Both the position numbers and the translations under genes were made by a program. Shown piece after piece: positions 16,620 to 27,300 of a stretch of DNA of 64,000 bases. Position 1 is the stretch's first letter. Each line of letters starts with the position of its first letter. The notes below the pieces were generated by a model. That model was given only the letters and a program-made list of their open reading frames with translations. It was not told the DNA's origin and did no database searches. Where the stretch lies: the NCBI GenBank assembly GCA_020436935.1, contig JAGQWX010000009.1:47746-111745 (forward strand), written 5' to 3'. The stretch comes from Saprospiraceae bacterium. Lineage in GTDB: Bacteria; Bacteroidota; Bacteroidia; Chitinophagales; Saprospiraceae.

Positions 16620-18392
16620 CTACGGAGTATACTTGATTTTTCTCATTCTGAGCGACAAAGGCGTTACTTCCAAATATTCGTCCTCCTTGATGTATTCCAT
16701 AGATTCTTCCAATGAAAATACAATCTTCGGAGCGATCCTCATCGATTCGTCAGAACCACTCGCACGCATATTCGTCAATTTTTTGCCCTTACAAACATTC
16801 ACACCGAGATCGTTTTCTCTGGAATGTTCTCCAATCACCATACCAATATATACCTGGTCGCCTGGATCAACAAAAAAGCGTCCTCTGTCCTGGAGTCTGT
16901 CGATGGCATATGCCAAAGCCTGACCTTGTTCGTTGGAAATCATAGAACCTTTGTTTCTCTCAGGAATATCACCTTTGAAAGGTTCATAAGCCTTAAATCT
17001 GTGTGTCATTACCGCTTCACCCTGTGTTGCTGTAAGGATTTGATTTCTCAAACCGATGATACCTCTTGCAGGAATATCAAACTCCAAATGCTGGACGTCA
17101 CCTCTTGGTTCCATCACCAGCATGACCCCTTTCCTTTGAGTCACAAGTTCGATGGCCTTACCTGCATTGGCATCCGGGACATCAATGACCAATGTCTCCA
17201 CCGGTTCACACTTCTGCCCGTCGATGTCTTTGAATATTACTACCGGCTTTCCAACCTGCAGCTCGTATCCTTCCCTTCTCATGGTTTCTATCAAAACAGA
17301 CAAGTGAAGTACACCACGACCGTAAACGATGAATTTATCTTCTGTATCAGTAGGCTCCACTTTGAGTGCCAGGTTTTTCTCCAATTCTTTCTCAAGCCTG
17401 TCTCTCAAGTGTCTTGATGTAACAAACTTTCCTTCCTTTCCGAAGAATGGTGAAGTATTGATGGTGAAAAGCATACTCATTGTAGGCTCGTCTATAGAAA
17501 TCCTTTTGAGTGCTTCAGGTTGATTGAGATCTGCAATGGTATCCCCGATTTCAAAATCTTCAAGACCAACTACTGCACAGATATCTCCACATTCTACATC
17601 CGTGACCTTTCTCTTGCCGAGACCTTCAAACTCGTACAATTCCTTGATGCGCACTTTTTTCTGGGTACCATCTTTTTTGAAAAGGATGTAGTCCTGATTT
17701 TCTTTCAGTTCGCCTCTATATATTCTTCCGATGGCAATCCTTCCCTGGAATACGTTGTAGTCAAGAGAAGTGATCTGCATTTGTACAGGACCATCTACAA
17801 CAGTCGGAGCTGGTATATTGTCCAAAACAGCCTCAATCAATGGACGGATGCTATCGGTAAGGATGCGGTGGTCATGACTCATCCAGCCGTGTTTTGACGA
17901 ACCAAACAAGGTCACGAAATCCAGCTGATCTTCTGTTGCTCCGAGGTTAAACATCAAATCAAATACATCGCCCTGAACTTCTTCGGGTCTGCAGTTTTCT
18001 TTGTCTACCTTATTGATGACAACTATAGGCTTGAGGCCAAGCTCTACAGCTTTGTTGAGTACAAATCTGGTTTGTGGCATAGGACCTTCAAATGCATCGA
18101 CCAAAAGAAGCACACCGTCGGCCATTTTCAATACACGCTCTACCTCACCTCCAAAGTCGGCGTGACCAGGAGTATCGATGATATTGATTTTTACACCATT
18201 GTATTTTACTGCCACATTTTTGGCCAGAATGGTGATCCCTCTTTCTCTTTCGAGGTCGTTGTTGTCGAGAATGAGTTCACCTGAATCTTTGCGTTCGTCA
18301 ATGATTTTGCATTCGTGAATGATCTTGTCAACCAGCGTCGTTTTGCCGTGGTCAACGTGCGCAATGATGGCGATGTTTCTGATATCTTGCAT
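16620..18392 (-). CDS. typA: Ribosome-associated GTPase TypA/BipA
   Basis: This is a 590-residue translational GTPase. G motifs are intact: [13 protein letters not shown] near residues 11-23, the switch [17 protein letters not shown], and the guanine-specific NKVD. Domain II, domain III/V of the EF-G type and the TypA-specific C-terminal domain follow; [17 protein letters not shown] and [14 protein letters not shown] are family hallmarks. It acts in ribosome assembly and stress adaptation. The start at [16 protein letters not shown] (18392) is the conserved one; an upstream ATG at 18458 adds a non-conserved 22-residue extension. It is divergent from the rsh gene. Confidence 0.96.
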   Translation of the reverse strand: MQDIRNIAIIAHVDHGKTTLVDKIIHECKIIDERKDSGELILDNNDLERERGITILAKNVAVKYNGVKINIIDTPGHADFGGEVERVLKMADGVLLLVDAFEGPMPQTRFVLNKAVELGLKPIVVINKVDKENCRPEEVQGDVFDLMFNLGATEDQLDFVTLFGSSKHGWMSHDHRILTDSIRPLIEAVLDNIPAPTVVDGPVQMQITSLDYNVFQGRIAIGRIYRGELKENQDYILFKKDGTQKKVRIKELYEFEGLGKRKVTDVECGDICAVVGLEDFEIGDTIADLNQPEALKRISIDEPTMSMLFTINTSPFFGKEGKFVTSRHLRDRLEKELEKNLALKVEPTDTEDKFIVYGRGVLHLSVLIETMRREGYELQVGKPVVIFKDIDGQKCEPVETLVIDVPDANAGKAIELVTQRKGVMLVMEPRGDVQHLEFDIPARGIIGLRNQILTATQGEAVMTHRFKAYEPFKGDIPERNKGSMISNEQGQALAYAIDRLQDRGRFFVDPGDQVYIGMVIGEHSRENDLGVNVCKGKKLTNMRASGSDESMRIAPKIVFSLEESMEYIKEDEYLEVTPLSLRMRKIKYTP

Positions 18393-18795
18393 GAAGGTAC
18401 TTGTTGCGGAAGGAAGAAAATTTCTGATTTTTGATGCCTCCCATGAAAAAAGCCGCAAAGATACACCGCTTATTCATATGTAGTTGGCAATTCCACCGAT
18501 ATTATTGGCCACAGACACAGGTATAAGCTTCATTTAGCGTTTATTTAACGAATATGAAGGAATATTGAGATCCTGAATCAACAAAGGCCACAAAATAACC
18601 GTTATTAATTTGGTGATAACGTGTAATTTAATACATTCTCAAAGCTTCAAAGCGGCATTTAATTCTAAATGCAGAATATTTGAAAAGCGAAAGAACCATA
18701 ACTCCTCTAAATTCATTTATATTTGTATACGCTAGTTTGCTGAGTTTTCCATATTGGAAATCATCGTAAATGGCAAGTAAAGAAAAATTTTGTAC
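18393..18795. other. Divergent intergenic region between typA and rsh
   Basis: These 403 bp hold no convincing gene. A TATATTTG box at 18718-18725 matches the Bacteroidota -7 consensus on the plus strand and could serve rsh, though no TTG lies at the usual distance. A small inverted repeat, CGTTAT (18600-18605) with ATAACG (18616-18621), is the only other structure noticed. Confidence 0.35.
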
Positions 18796-21045
18796 ATGCC
18801 GCAAGGGAAAGAGATATCGCAGGTAGAAAGGTCGGCCGTTAAGGAGAAGTTTGAAGAAATCATTTCTGAAATGAAGCCCAATATGTCGTTGGAAGACGAC
18901 ATCCATGTCCATGCTGCTTTTGACCTTGCCCTTGATGCGCACAAAGTGCAGCGCAGGAAGAGCGGAGAACCTTATATCTACCACCCCATAGCGGTGGCTA
19001 AAATCTGTTATGAAGAGATAGGTCTTGGCCCGACAGCCATCATTTGTGCGCTCTTGCACGACGTAGTAGAAGATACCGACGTCACTCTGACAGAAATTTT
19101 TGAGCGCTTTGGTCCCAAGGTGGGGAAAATCGTAGATGGTCTGACCAAACTCGATGGCCTTTATAACGTGGAATCCGCTCAGGCAGAAAACTTCAAAAAA
19201 GTACTCAGTACCCTGGTCGATGATGTACGTGTCGTACTCATCAAACTGGCAGACAGGCTGCACAATATGAGGACCATAGATTCTATGCCCATACACAAAC
19301 AGCTCAAGATCGCCGCAGAAACAGACTACATCTACATTCCCCTGGCTCACCGTCTGGGATTGTATAAGATAAAAACAGAGTTACAGGACATCTGCCTTAA
19401 AATCACTGAACCCGACGTCTATAAAGAAATTGAAGCCAAGCTGCAGAACTCTGAGATGGAAAGAGCGGATTATATTGAGTCGTTCATAGATCCTATCAAA
19501 GGGCAGCTCGAGGAAGATGACATCCATTACCGCATTTTAGGACGGAGTAAGGCCATTTCTTCGATTTACAACAAGCTCAAAAATAAGAATGTCAACTTCG
19601 AGGAGATTTATGACATCTTCGCTGTGAGAATCATCGCAAAAGCTCCGATCAATAAGGAAAAATCCATTTGCTGGGCCATTTATTCCATCATCACAGATGT
19701 GTATAAACCCATACCTGAGCGCCTCAAAGACTGGATAACCACACCCAAGAGCAATGGATACGAGTCCCTTCATACAACGGTCATCGGACCGGGTGGAAAG
19801 TTTGTAGAAGTGCAGATCAGGTCTGAAAGGATGGATGAGATAGCTGAGCGGGGATTTGCTGCTCACTGGAAATATAAGGGGGTCAAACAACAGGACAACG
19901 TATTTGACGCATGGCTCGACAACATTCGCGGCCTGCTGGAAGAGAGTGATACCAACGCACTTGAGTTTTTGAGTGATTTCAAAACCAATCTCTTCCACGA
20001 GGAAGTTTATGTGTTTACTCCAAAAGGAGAAATGCGGGTCCTGCCCAAAGGAGCCACAGCACTCGACTATGCATTTGAGATCCATACAGACGTTGGCTCA
20101 AGGGCTCAGGCTATTAAAATCAACAATAAGCTGGTGCCCATGGGTACGCAGTTGGAGAGCGGTGATAGGGTAGAAGTGGTGACCAACAAAAACCAAAGAC
20201 CTACACAGGAATGGTTGAAGTTGGTAGTGACCGGAAAAGCGAAAGCGAAGATCAGAGCTTCGGTGAAGGAAGAAATGAAGGTTTTTGCTGAATATGGAAA
20301 AGAAACCATCGAGCGCAAGTTTAAAAATCTTAGAATCAGTTTTGAAGACAACATCGACTTCCTTGTAAGACATTACGGATATCATTCCCGTCTGGAGTTT
20401 TACTTCGCTATGTACAAGGAAGAAGTTCACCTCGATCTCAAGAAATTTGAAATTGAGAATGGGTTGCTTGCAGTCAAAAAAGTGGCTGAACCCGAAGGCC
20501 CTGTTAAAGAAAAGGAAGTCAAACGTCCTTCAAAGAAAACAGAAAACAAATCCAAGATTCTGGTCAACGGCGAACCTGCAGATACGTACGAATTCAAATT
20601 TGCGACTTGCTGCTCACCGGTGCAGGGAGACCCGATTTTTGGATACCTTACTTCCAACAATGAATTGAAGATCCACAGATTCAATTGTCCGAACGCATCG
20701 AGGCTGTTGAGCAACTACGGTTACCGTGTTTTGAAAACCGAATGGGAAGACGATCCGCACGGAAGTTTCATTGCAGAGTTGCTCATCACGGGTGTTGATT
20801 CCGGAGTTGGTGTGATACAAATGCTCACCCACGAGATATCCACAAATCTGGGTCTAAACATCAGATCCTTGTCCATCGAAGGAAATGAAGGTTACTTTGA
20901 GGGAAAAGTCGCTATCTTTGTCAATAATAAAGATCAACTCAATCTTATTTTGAAAACGATTAAGAAGCTGGAAGGCGTTATGAGTGTGACAAGGATTGAG
21001 AAAACATTAAAATCGGATGAAAGTAACGACAACAGAAAAGCTTGA
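18796..21045 (+). CDS. rsh: Bifunctional (p)ppGpp synthetase/hydrolase, RelA/SpoT homologue
   Basis: This protein of about 749 residues has the full long-RSH layout. The HD hydrolase domain is intact (YIYHPIAVAKICYEE, then ALLHDVVEDTDVTL), the synthetase domain carries EIYDIFAVRIIAK, TTPKSNGYESLHTTVIG and EVQIRSERMDEIAERG, and a TGS domain (EVYVFTPKGEMRVLPKGAT), a zinc-finger-like helical region with CCSPVQGD and a C-terminal ACT domain follow. Both enzymatic halves look active, so it should make and degrade the stringent alarmone. An in-frame TTG at 18790 is an alternative start. Its 3' end overlaps the fur-family gene by 29 nt. Confidence 0.96.
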   Translation: MPQGKEISQVERSAVKEKFEEIISEMKPNMSLEDDIHVHAAFDLALDAHKVQRRKSGEPYIYHPIAVAKICYEEIGLGPTAIICALLHDVVEDTDVTLTEIFERFGPKVGKIVDGLTKLDGLYNVESAQAENFKKVLSTLVDDVRVVLIKLADRLHNMRTIDSMPIHKQLKIAAETDYIYIPLAHRLGLYKIKTELQDICLKITEPDVYKEIEAKLQNSEMERADYIESFIDPIKGQLEEDDIHYRILGRSKAISSIYNKLKNKNVNFEEIYDIFAVRIIAKAPINKEKSICWAIYSIITDVYKPIPERLKDWITTPKSNGYESLHTTVIGPGGKFVEVQIRSERMDEIAERGFAAHWKYKGVKQQDNVFDAWLDNIRGLLEESDTNALEFLSDFKTNLFHEEVYVFTPKGEMRVLPKGATALDYAFEIHTDVGSRAQAIKINNKLVPMGTQLESGDRVEVVTNKNQRPTQEWLKLVVTGKAKAKIRASVKEEMKVFAEYGKETIERKFKNLRISFEDNIDFLVRHYGYHSRLEFYFAMYKEEVHLDLKKFEIENGLLAVKKVAEPEGPVKEKEVKRPSKKTENKSKILVNGEPADTYEFKFATCCSPVQGDPIFGYLTSNNELKIHRFNCPNASRLLSNYGYRVLKTEWEDDPHGSFIAELLITGVDSGVGVIQMLTHEISTNLGLNIRSLSIEGNEGYFEGKVAIFVNNKDQLNLILKTIKKLEGVMSVTRIEKTLKSDESNDNRKA

Positions 21046-21526
21046 ACAACTCATTGAAGAGGTAAAGAGTATTTTTTCCCTTCACCTGGAGAAAAATGCA
21101 CTGAGGAAAACACCTGAAAGGTTTGCCATTCTGGAGGAAATCTACAACAGGACCGACCACTTCGATGCAGAAGCTTTGTACATTCATATGAAGAATCAGA
21201 ATTACAGGGTATCAAGAGCTACAGTGTACAATACACTTGAATTGCTCGTTTCCTGCGATCTTGTGATCAAACATCAGTTTGGGAAAAATCTGGCGCAATA
21301 TGAAAAAGCCTATGGCTTCAAACAGCACGACCACATGGTATGCATTGACTGTGGCAGTGTACTGGAATTTTGCGACCCACGCATTCAGCAAATAAAAACC
21401 ATGATGGGTGAAATCCTCAATTTTGAAGTCAAGCACCACGCACTCAATCTCTATGGCAAATGCAAAAGAGAAAATTGTGATAATAAACAATTAAAAAACA
21501 TTGGAGTAGCTACAACTATGGCGTAA
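21017..21526 (+). CDS. Fur-family metalloregulator
   Basis: This is a 169-residue Fur/PerR-type regulator. The winged helix has LRKTPERFAILEEIY and SRATVYNTLELLV; the metal-binding region reads KQHDHMVCIDCG, and a second cysteine pair is in CKRENC, giving the C-x2-C plus C-x4-C structural zinc site. Several histidines (HDH, KHHAL) fit a regulatory metal site. It could respond to iron, zinc or peroxide; the sequence does not decide this. Its start lies 29 nt inside the rsh gene, so expression is tied to rsh. A clear terminator follows 34 nt after the stop. Confidence 0.93.
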   Translation: MKVTTTEKLEQLIEEVKSIFSLHLEKNALRKTPERFAILEEIYNRTDHFDAEALYIHMKNQNYRVSRATVYNTLELLVSCDLVIKHQFGKNLAQYEKAYGFKQHDHMVCIDCGSVLEFCDPRIQQIKTMMGEILNFEVKHHALNLYGKCKRENCDNKQLKNIGVATTMA

Positions 21527-21559
21527 CATAGTCTGACTTTCCTGGTTCAATAAAAAAAT

Positions 21560-21593
21560 AAAGCCCCCGTCCTATGCGAAGACAGGGGCTTTT
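21560..21593. terminator. Bidirectional rho-independent terminator
   Basis: AAAGCCCCCGTC and GACAGGGGCTTT form a 12-bp stem with one mismatch and a 9-nt loop (CTATGCGAA), with A-rich sequence before and T-run after it. It lies between the convergent fur-family gene and the CBM48 gene and can serve both. Confidence 0.85.
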
Positions 21594-21620
21594 ATATTAC
21601 TCACTTGTTACCCGAAAGAA

Positions 21621-21929
21621 TTAGAGCGTAACTACACAGTTCTGGCCTTCGTCGATACCATTTGATACATAAGCATCAGCGTCAGTATCGTTTACCCAGA
21701 TCGCTCCGTCGATAAGATATTTGTACTCATAAGATTTTCCAGACTCAAGATCAAGAGTAGTCTTATAAGAACCATCTTTGTTGGCGTCCATTGGATTGGC
21801 CAGCGGAGACCAGTCGTTGAATTCACCTACCAATGCAACTTTAGTTGCGTCAATTGCAATACCTTTTGGAAGTTTAAAAGTTACCTTACACAATGGTTTG
21901 CTCTTCAAGAATTTTTTAGTCGTGCCCAT
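21621..21929 (-). CDS. Stand-alone CBM48/AMPK-type glycogen-binding protein
   Basis: This is a 102-residue protein made almost entirely of an isoamylase N-terminal early-set (CBM48) domain: VALVGEFNDWSPLANPMD, then DGSYKTTLDLESGKSYEYKYLIDG and WVNDTDAD hold the conserved tryptophans and aromatic residues that contact alpha-glucan. There is no enzyme domain, signal peptide or membrane helix. Free-standing copies are frequent in Bacteroidota and may act as glycogen-binding adaptors. A striking double palindrome lies 59-112 nt upstream of its start, so the gene is probably under specific control. Confidence 0.85.
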   Translation of the reverse strand: MGTTKKFLKSKPLCKVTFKLPKGIAIDATKVALVGEFNDWSPLANPMDANKDGSYKTTLDLESGKSYEYKYLIDGAIWVNDTDADAYVSNGIDEGQNCVVTL

Positions 21930-21987
21930 GTCAATTTTCTTTTGAAATTATAATGCAAAGATATGGCCATTCAAAACTCCATACATT

Positions 21988-22041
21988 TACAATATTAACA
22001 ACGATGTGTTAATATTGTATTATAATGAGTTAATATAATAC
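21988..22041. promoter_or_regulatory. Two abutting palindromes upstream of the CBM48 gene
   Basis: The first palindrome has perfect 12-bp arms, TACAATATTAAC (21988-21999) and GTTAATATTGTA (22008-22019), around 8 nt. The second, overlapping by 3 nt, has perfect 8-bp arms GTATTATA (22017-22024) and TATAATAC (22034-22041) around 9 nt. Both are AT-rich and lie 59-112 nt ahead of the minus-strand CBM48 start. There is no T-run, so a terminator is unlikely; a dimeric regulator site is the better reading. Confidence 0.5.
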
Positions 22042-22482
22042 ATTTATTGATTTATAATTGAATTATTCATTTGTAAATGGTCTCAATTGCCATATAAAAA
22101 GTAGATGCTGGTATGTTTTATTTCATGCCGGCGATAGATCCTTCAAACTTCGACTCCTTTATGGTGATTTGATCTGTTCACATACCTCAAAGTAGAAATT
22201 TCATCACCTGGTCACAACATAATTAAGATCAGTGTCTTTTATTTCAATAATTGGCATATGAACAGTACTGTCTTGTGCGTTGTTTATGATAACGAATTCG
22301 AAAACATTTTGGTTCTATTATATAATAAGGTATAGTGGTACCAAAAAATGATCACACAGAAATTGGCAAACTAAATCCTGTGGAAGGCAAGCGGAAGAAA
22401 TTTTTGGGTATTTTTTTATTACAAATCCTTCTTGCTACCCAGTTACTTTTATTTTTGCCATCACATTCAAATTTTGAAAAGC
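22042..22482. other. Intergenic spacer upstream of etfB
   Basis: No gene is supported in these 441 bp. A TATTTTTG box at 22450-22457 resembles the Bacteroidota -7 element and lies 26 nt ahead of the etfB start, with a TTG 15 nt upstream of it, which is a shorter gap than usual. The rest is AT-rich with no strong repeat. Confidence 0.35.
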
Positions 22483-23223
22483 ATGAAAACGCTTGTTTGT
22501 ATAAGTAAGACTCCCGATACCACTTCAAAAATTTCATTTTCTTCAGATGGGAAAAACTTCAACACTGATGGCATTTCATTCATCATGAACCCATACGATG
22601 AGTGGTACGCACTGGTCAGAGCTGTAGAATTGAAAGAAAAACTTGGAGGTACGGTCACCGTCATCAATGTGGGTGATGCTTCCAACGACATAGTCATTAG
22701 AAAGGCCCTGGCGATTGGCGCCGACGATGCCATCAGAGTAGACGCAAATCCTATAGATTCTTTTTTTGTGGCCAGCCAGATTGCAGCTGTGGCAAAAGAC
22801 AAATCATACGACATCATATTCCTTGGAAAAGAAACCATTGACTACAATGGCGCGGAAGTAGGTGCTATGCTGGCAGAAATGCTCGACCTTCCCTATGTCT
22901 CATTTGCCAACAAACTGGAAGTAGATGGGGATGCAAAAACCATAAGACGGGAAATCGAAGGTGGTACAGAAACCCTGAAGCTCTCCGGACCATGCGTAAT
23001 TTCTGCAGCCAAAGATATGGCGCAGCAACGCATTCCCAATATGCAAGGCATCTTGATGTCCAAAAGAAAGCCACTAGAAGTTGTTACACCTGTCGGAGCA
23101 TCGTCACGCATCGAAGTCATCAAACACGATTTACCACCGGCAAAAAAAGGTGTCACATTGGTAGACGCAGGAAATGTTGCCGAATTGGTAAGGCTGCTCC
23201 ACGAAGAAGCCAAAGTCATTTAA
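22483..23223 (+). CDS. etfB: Electron transfer flavoprotein subunit beta
   Basis: This is a 246-residue EtfB/FixA protein. MKTLVCISKTPDTTSKI, the adenine-nucleotide site VINVGDASNDIVIRKALAIGADDAIRV, and LGKETIDYNGAEVGAMLAEMLDLP are family hallmarks. With EtfA it accepts electrons from acyl-CoA and related dehydrogenases and passes them to the quinone pool. The start at 22483 matches the conserved N-terminus; a longer frame from 22432 adds 17 residues that do not belong. etfA follows after 39 nt, so the two form an operon. Confidence 0.96.
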   Translation: MKTLVCISKTPDTTSKISFSSDGKNFNTDGISFIMNPYDEWYALVRAVELKEKLGGTVTVINVGDASNDIVIRKALAIGADDAIRVDANPIDSFFVASQIAAVAKDKSYDIIFLGKETIDYNGAEVGAMLAEMLDLPYVSFANKLEVDGDAKTIRREIEGGTETLKLSGPCVISAAKDMAQQRIPNMQGILMSKRKPLEVVTPVGASSRIEVIKHDLPPAKKGVTLVDAGNVAELVRLLHEEAKVI

Positions 23224-23262
23224 TCATTGAAAATCATCCCTAAGGGTAAAAAATAAACACAC

Positions 23263-24216
23263 ATGTCTGTTTTAGTAATCGTTGAGCCAAACAATGGCAC
23301 CATCAATAAAGGCGGATTCGAACTCGCTACATTCGGAAAATTGACTGCAGGCCAGGACAAGTGCCTGGTATTGGTTGTAGGCAAAGCTTCCAATGCAGGA
23401 GATTTGGGCATTTATGGCGCCGATGAAGTTTATGAAATTGATCAGGTTCCAGTTCATGACTCTGCAGTCTACAGCAAGGTCATAGCGGATGCATCAGAAA
23501 AACTATCTTGCCATACGGTCATTATCAAAGCAAATGCCAATGGCAAAGCGACGGCGGGAAGAGTGGCCATCAAGTTGGGTGCGGGATTGGTTTCTGCAGC
23601 CAACAGCGTTCCGGAAAGTACAGGAGGCCAGCTTCAGGTAAAGAGAGGAGTTTTCTCCGGCAAAGCTTTCGCGACTTACGCCATCACCACCGATAAAAAA
23701 GTAATTACCGTTTTAGGTAATTCCATCCAGCCGAAGGAAATGGGAAGTGCAACCAGTGTACAATCCTTGCAAGTTGACGTCCCGCCTTCGACCATCGAGG
23801 TAGTTGCCAAAGAAACCCTTTCCGGCAGAGCACCGCTTCCTGAAGCAGAATTGGTCGTCTCAGGAGGAAGAGGGTTCAAAGGTCCTGAAAACTGGAATAT
23901 ACTCCTGGACCTTGCTGATGCGCTCGACGCCACCACAGCATGTTCACGTCCGGTGGCAGATGCAGACTGGAGACCACATCACGAACACGTCGGTCAGACA
24001 GGTATAGCCATCAGACCCAATTTGTACATTGCTGTTGGAATTTCAGGAGCCATACAACACCTTGCAGGAGTCAATAACAGCAAGACCATTGTGGTGATCA
24101 ACAAAGATCCTGAAGCTCCTTTCTTCAAAGCGGCAGATTATGGCATAGTTGGCGATCTCTTTGAAGTGGTACCTAAACTGACCGAGGAAATCAAAAAACT
24201 GAAGGCAGGCGCTTAG
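23263..24216 (+). CDS. etfA: Electron transfer flavoprotein subunit alpha
   Basis: This is a 317-residue EtfA. The N-terminal domain opens MSVLVIVEPNNGTINKGG, and the C-terminal FAD domain is clear: SGGRGFKGPENW, ACSRPVADADWRPHHEHVGQTG, YIAVGISGAIQHLAG and INKDPEAPFFKAADYGIVGD, which hold the residues that bind the FAD phosphates and isoalloxazine. It pairs with the etfB product. Length and motif spacing are normal for the bacterial group I family. Confidence 0.96.
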   Translation: MSVLVIVEPNNGTINKGGFELATFGKLTAGQDKCLVLVVGKASNAGDLGIYGADEVYEIDQVPVHDSAVYSKVIADASEKLSCHTVIIKANANGKATAGRVAIKLGAGLVSAANSVPESTGGQLQVKRGVFSGKAFATYAITTDKKVITVLGNSIQPKEMGSATSVQSLQVDVPPSTIEVVAKETLSGRAPLPEAELVVSGGRGFKGPENWNILLDLADALDATTACSRPVADADWRPHHEHVGQTGIAIRPNLYIAVGISGAIQHLAGVNNSKTIVVINKDPEAPFFKAADYGIVGDLFEVVPKLTEEIKKLKAGA

Positions 24217-24374
24217 TATTTTTTTAAATATATAAGTCTTTAATCGGACATATATTGTCCCCTCATATGTATATTTGTCGATATGGGAAGCAGCGCAATG
24301 ATCTGATTGTGTAGCACCAGGTCTCAGCATAAGGTCCATTTTTTTACTATAATTTTAATGCATTCAGCACCAGC

Positions 24375-27300
24375 ATGATAGACTTTTGCCATTTACACAA
24401 CCACACACAATATTCTTTACTGGATGGGGCGAGCGACATCGGTAAGTTGATGGAAAAGGCCAAAAATGACGGCCAGCAAGCAGTAGCTCTGACCGATCAC
24501 GGCAATATGTTTGGAGCATTCAAATTTGTAAAAGAAGCTAAAAAAAATGGGGTAAAACCTATCGTTGGCTGTGAATTCTACATGGTCAAAAACAGACACA
24601 AGTTGTCGTTTGAAAAATCAAAAGGAGAAAGTGACGAAAGATTTCACCAACTGCTTCTGGCTAAAAATGAAGTGGGTTACCGCAACCTCAGCAAGCTATG
24701 CTCTCTGGGTCATATCGAGGGCATGTACGGCAAGTACCCAAGGATTGACAAGGAAATTTTGGTCCAATACCACGAAGGACTGATAGCCACCTCATGCTGC
24801 ATCGGAGCAGAGATCCCACAGGCTATACTTAGAGGCAATGTAGAAGAAGCAGAAAATCTGCTCAAATGGTGGCACGACCTTTTTGGAGAAGATTTTTATA
24901 TAGAAATACAGCGACAGCATGGTATGCAGGACATCGATGGCACAGGCACCAGCCAGGAAGATGTCAACCAAGTCCTGATGTCATTTGCAAAAAAATACAA
25001 CGTCAAAGTCATTGCCACCAACGACTCGCATTATCTCAATGAAGAAGACGCCGAACCCCATGACGTATTGCTGTGCATCAATACAGGTGCCAGGAAAAAT
25101 GACGAAAAACGATTCAAATTTCCATCCAACGACTTTTATTTCAAGACGAAGGAGCAGATGAACCACGTATTCAGAGATGTGCCCTTTGCATTGGACAATA
25201 CGATGGAAATAGTTTCTAAGGTTGAGAACCTGAGCCTGGCCAGGGACATACTTTTACCTGCATTCCCACTTCCCAAGGAGTTTACGATGCAGGAAGACTA
25301 TCTGCGCCATCTCACCTTCGTTGGTGCAAAAAAGAAATATGGTACCATAACACCAGCCATAGAAGAAAGACTCAACTTTGAGCTCGACGTCATCAATAAA
25401 TCGGGCTATCCCGGCTACTTCCTCATTGTTCAGGATTTCACCAGTACCGCACGCGACCTAGGGGTTTCTGTAGGGCCGGGAAGGGGTAGTGCCGCAGGAT
25501 CTGCCGTAGCCTATTGCCTGGGGATTACCAACATCGACCCCATAGCCTATGACTTACTTTTTGAGCGTTTCCTCAATCCGGAAAGGGTATCCATGCCGGA
25601 TATAGATATTGACTTTGACGACGATGGCAGGGAAAAAGTCATCAATTATGTCATTGATAAATACGGCCAAAATCAGGTCGCCCAGATAGTCACCTATGGT
25701 ACCATGGCGGCAAGAATGTCGCTCAGAGACGTCGGAAGAGTACTTGACGTTCCCCTGGATGTTGTAGACAGGGTTTCCAAATCATTCCCCAGCCATTTGT
25801 CAGCAACACTGGATGCAGTTTTGGCCGAAGGTGACATTTCGCCAAAGCTAAAGGATAGCCTGGATTCCGAAGACAGAGACAGAGCTTATACATTCCGTGA
25901 ACTGGCCGCCGAAGATGGGGAAGTGGGCAATATGATTCGTACAGCAAAGCAACTGGAAGGGTCTGTGCGCAATACAGGCATTCACGCATGTGGTGTCATC
26001 ATTACTCCTTACGACATCACGGAAGTCATCCCCGTGACCACTGCCAAAGACAGTAGCCTGCTCGTATCCCAGTTTGACAACTCGGTTGCCGAGGAAGCAG
26101 GCCTGCTCAAAATGGACTTTTTGGGTCTGAAGACTTTGTCGATCATCAAAGATGCAGTCGCCAATGTAAAACATACAACAGGAATAGAACTCGACATCGA
26201 CGCCATCGATCTTACGGATGCAAAGACCTATGAACTTTTCCAAAAAGGAGAGACTGTGGGCATCTTCCAGTATGAATCCGTGGGCATGCAAAAATACCTC
26301 AAGGACCTCAAGCCCAACCAGTTTGAGGACCTGATCGCAATGAACGCCTTGTTCCGTCCAGGCCCACTAGCTTATATTCCCAACTTTATCAATAGAAAAC
26401 ACGGCAGGGAGGACATCGTCTATGACCTGCCTGAAATGGAAGAATATCTGAAATCGACCTACGGCATTACGGTCTATCAGGAACAGGTGATGCTCTTGTC
26501 GCAGAAATTGGCCAACTTTACCAAAGGTGAGGCAGACATGCTTCGTAAAGCCATGGGTAAAAAGAACAGGAAAATCATCGATGAGATGTTTCCGAAGTTC
26601 CTTGAAGGCTGCTTAAAGAACAACCATCCTGAAGACGTCGTCAAAAAAATCTGGACTGACTGGGAAGCCTTTGCGTCTTATGCTTTCAATAAGAGCCACT
26701 CTACCTGTTATGCATACATTGCATTCCAGACGGCTTATCTCAAGGCCCATTATCCGGCGGAGTTTATGGCTTCGGTATTGAGCCACAACAAGAACGATAT
26801 TTCGAAGATCAACTTTTTCCTAAGAGAAGGAAAAAGAATGGAGCTGGATATCCTCGGACCTGATGTCAACGAAAGTCAGCTCAATTTCTCAGTAAATAAA
26901 AAAGGGCAGATCAGATTTGGTTTGTCAGCACTGAAAGGAGTAGGAGAGGGGCCGGTTGAAGCCATCCTTACAGAGCGTGCTGAAAATGGTCCCTTTGAAA
27001 GTGTGGTTGACATGATGAAGCGCCTCAACCTGAGGGCCGTCAATAAAAAATGTCTGGACAGCATGGTCATGGGTGGAGCCCTTGATACTTTTTCCGAAAT
27101 ACACAGGGCTCAGTATTTTGCTTCTTCAGGCGGCTATGATACCTTTATTGAACACCTGCTCAGGTTTGGCCAACTGTACCAATCCCAGAAAGACAATGCT
27201 CAGGCCACGCTATTTGGAGAAATGGATGTCATGCAAATCACGACTCCGGAAGCCCCAAAGAGCGATGAGTGGCCCTTGATCGTCATGCTGGACAAGGAGA

